The position numbers and the translations under genes are program-made. A DNA stretch of 5,468 nt from JBFFSQ01 sp041572275 (GTDB lineage Bacteria; Pseudomonadota; Gammaproteobacteria; SZUA-229). Below the pieces are notes generated by a model, which was not told the origin of the DNA, made no database searches, and saw only the letters and a list, made by a program, of their open reading frames with translations. The stretch is from NCBI GenBank assembly GCA_041572275.1, contig JBFFSQ010000198.1, forward strand, positions 1 through 5,468, written 5' to 3'. This document shows, one piece after another, positions 5,273 to 5,468 of this stretch. How positions within the stretch are numbered: position 1 is the stretch's first letter; every line of letters begins with the position of its first letter.

Positions 5273-5468
5273 TTAATTTTTTTCTTTATGTTCGCTTTTT
5301 AGACGATTGGTGCGCAAACGCTCGCGATATTTACCACGAGCTAATTCCTGCATATCTTCAACAGTGTCACTTTCATCAACAATTTCCCGACCCAGTAAAG
5401 TTTCAATTGCATCTTCCAGAGTCACAATGCCAGCTGTTTGACCAAACTCATCCTCGACCAGAAACAAA
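5273..5468 (-). CDS. CNNM/CorC-family CBS-domain transporter, C-terminal fragment
   Basis: Only the last 65 or so codons are inside the window; the frame is open to the right edge and stops with TAA at 5275-5273. The visible FLVEDEFGQTAGIVTLEDAIETLLGREIVDESD is the characteristic end of the second CBS domain of HlyC/CorC-type (CNNM, formerly DUF21) membrane proteins, which usually reads VVDEFGGTxGIVTLEDxxExLxGxIxDExD. A basic tail rather than a CorC_HlyC domain follows, as in the shorter CNNM proteins of about 340-360 residues. Family members are inner-membrane proteins linked to Mg2+/Co2+ efflux and resistance, with the CBS pair binding nucleotide. The TTG at 5467 is simply an internal Leu codon; the true start lies outside the window. 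The fragment alone cannot separate CorC-like from CNNM-only members beyond the missing C-terminal domain. Confidence 0.88.
   Translation of the reverse strand, partial: LFLVEDEFGQTAGIVTLEDAIETLLGREIVDESDTVEDMQELARGKYRERLRTNRLKSEHKEKN

Noticed and set aside
4867..5302. Plus-strand frames of 96 and 72 codons
   Set aside because: They are antisense to the orphan gene and run across copy A of the palindrome.

Overview
The window reads as a low-GC chromosomal segment from a Gram-negative bacterium, most likely a gammaproteobacterium. The evidence is an EptA-like phosphoethanolamine transferase, a CorA channel with the standard YGMNF signature, a CNNM/CorC-family C-terminus, and GGGTCAGA/TCTGACCC-type palindromic repeats of the kind common in that class. 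Genus cannot be fixed from the sequence.

Layout: (1) 1-1328, minus strand: N-terminal 442 residues of a membrane-anchored sulfatase-fold (EptA/CptA-like) transferase running off the left edge. (2) 1329-1760: divergent intergenic region with a tandem array of short palindromic repeats and a candidate extended -10 promoter. (3) 1761-2210, plus strand: a stand-alone CZB (chemoreceptor zinc-binding) domain protein whose start is odd: a well-placed ATG lies one base out of frame. (4) 2211-2605: convergent intergenic region with hairpins and repeats. (5) 2606-3673, minus strand: complete CorA-type divalent cation channel. (6) 3674-4463: mostly non-coding, with repeat copies and one doubtful 69-residue membrane ORF. 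(7) 4464-5117, minus strand: an unrecognised membrane protein, visibly richer in GC than its neighbours and bracketed by two inverted copies of a 64-bp palindromic element. (8) 5273-5468, minus strand: C-terminal end of a CNNM/CorC-like CBS-domain transporter running off the right edge.

The genes do not form an obvious operon. Each stands alone, separated by repeat-bearing spacers. CorA and the CNNM-like protein both belong to families handling Mg2+/Co2+, and the CZB protein should bind zinc, but nothing shows that they act together. The most distinctive content is the repeat population: at least seven copies of a TCTGACC-centred motif or its longer palindromic relatives, all outside the confident genes. 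I see no convincing new defence, secretion or biosynthetic system.
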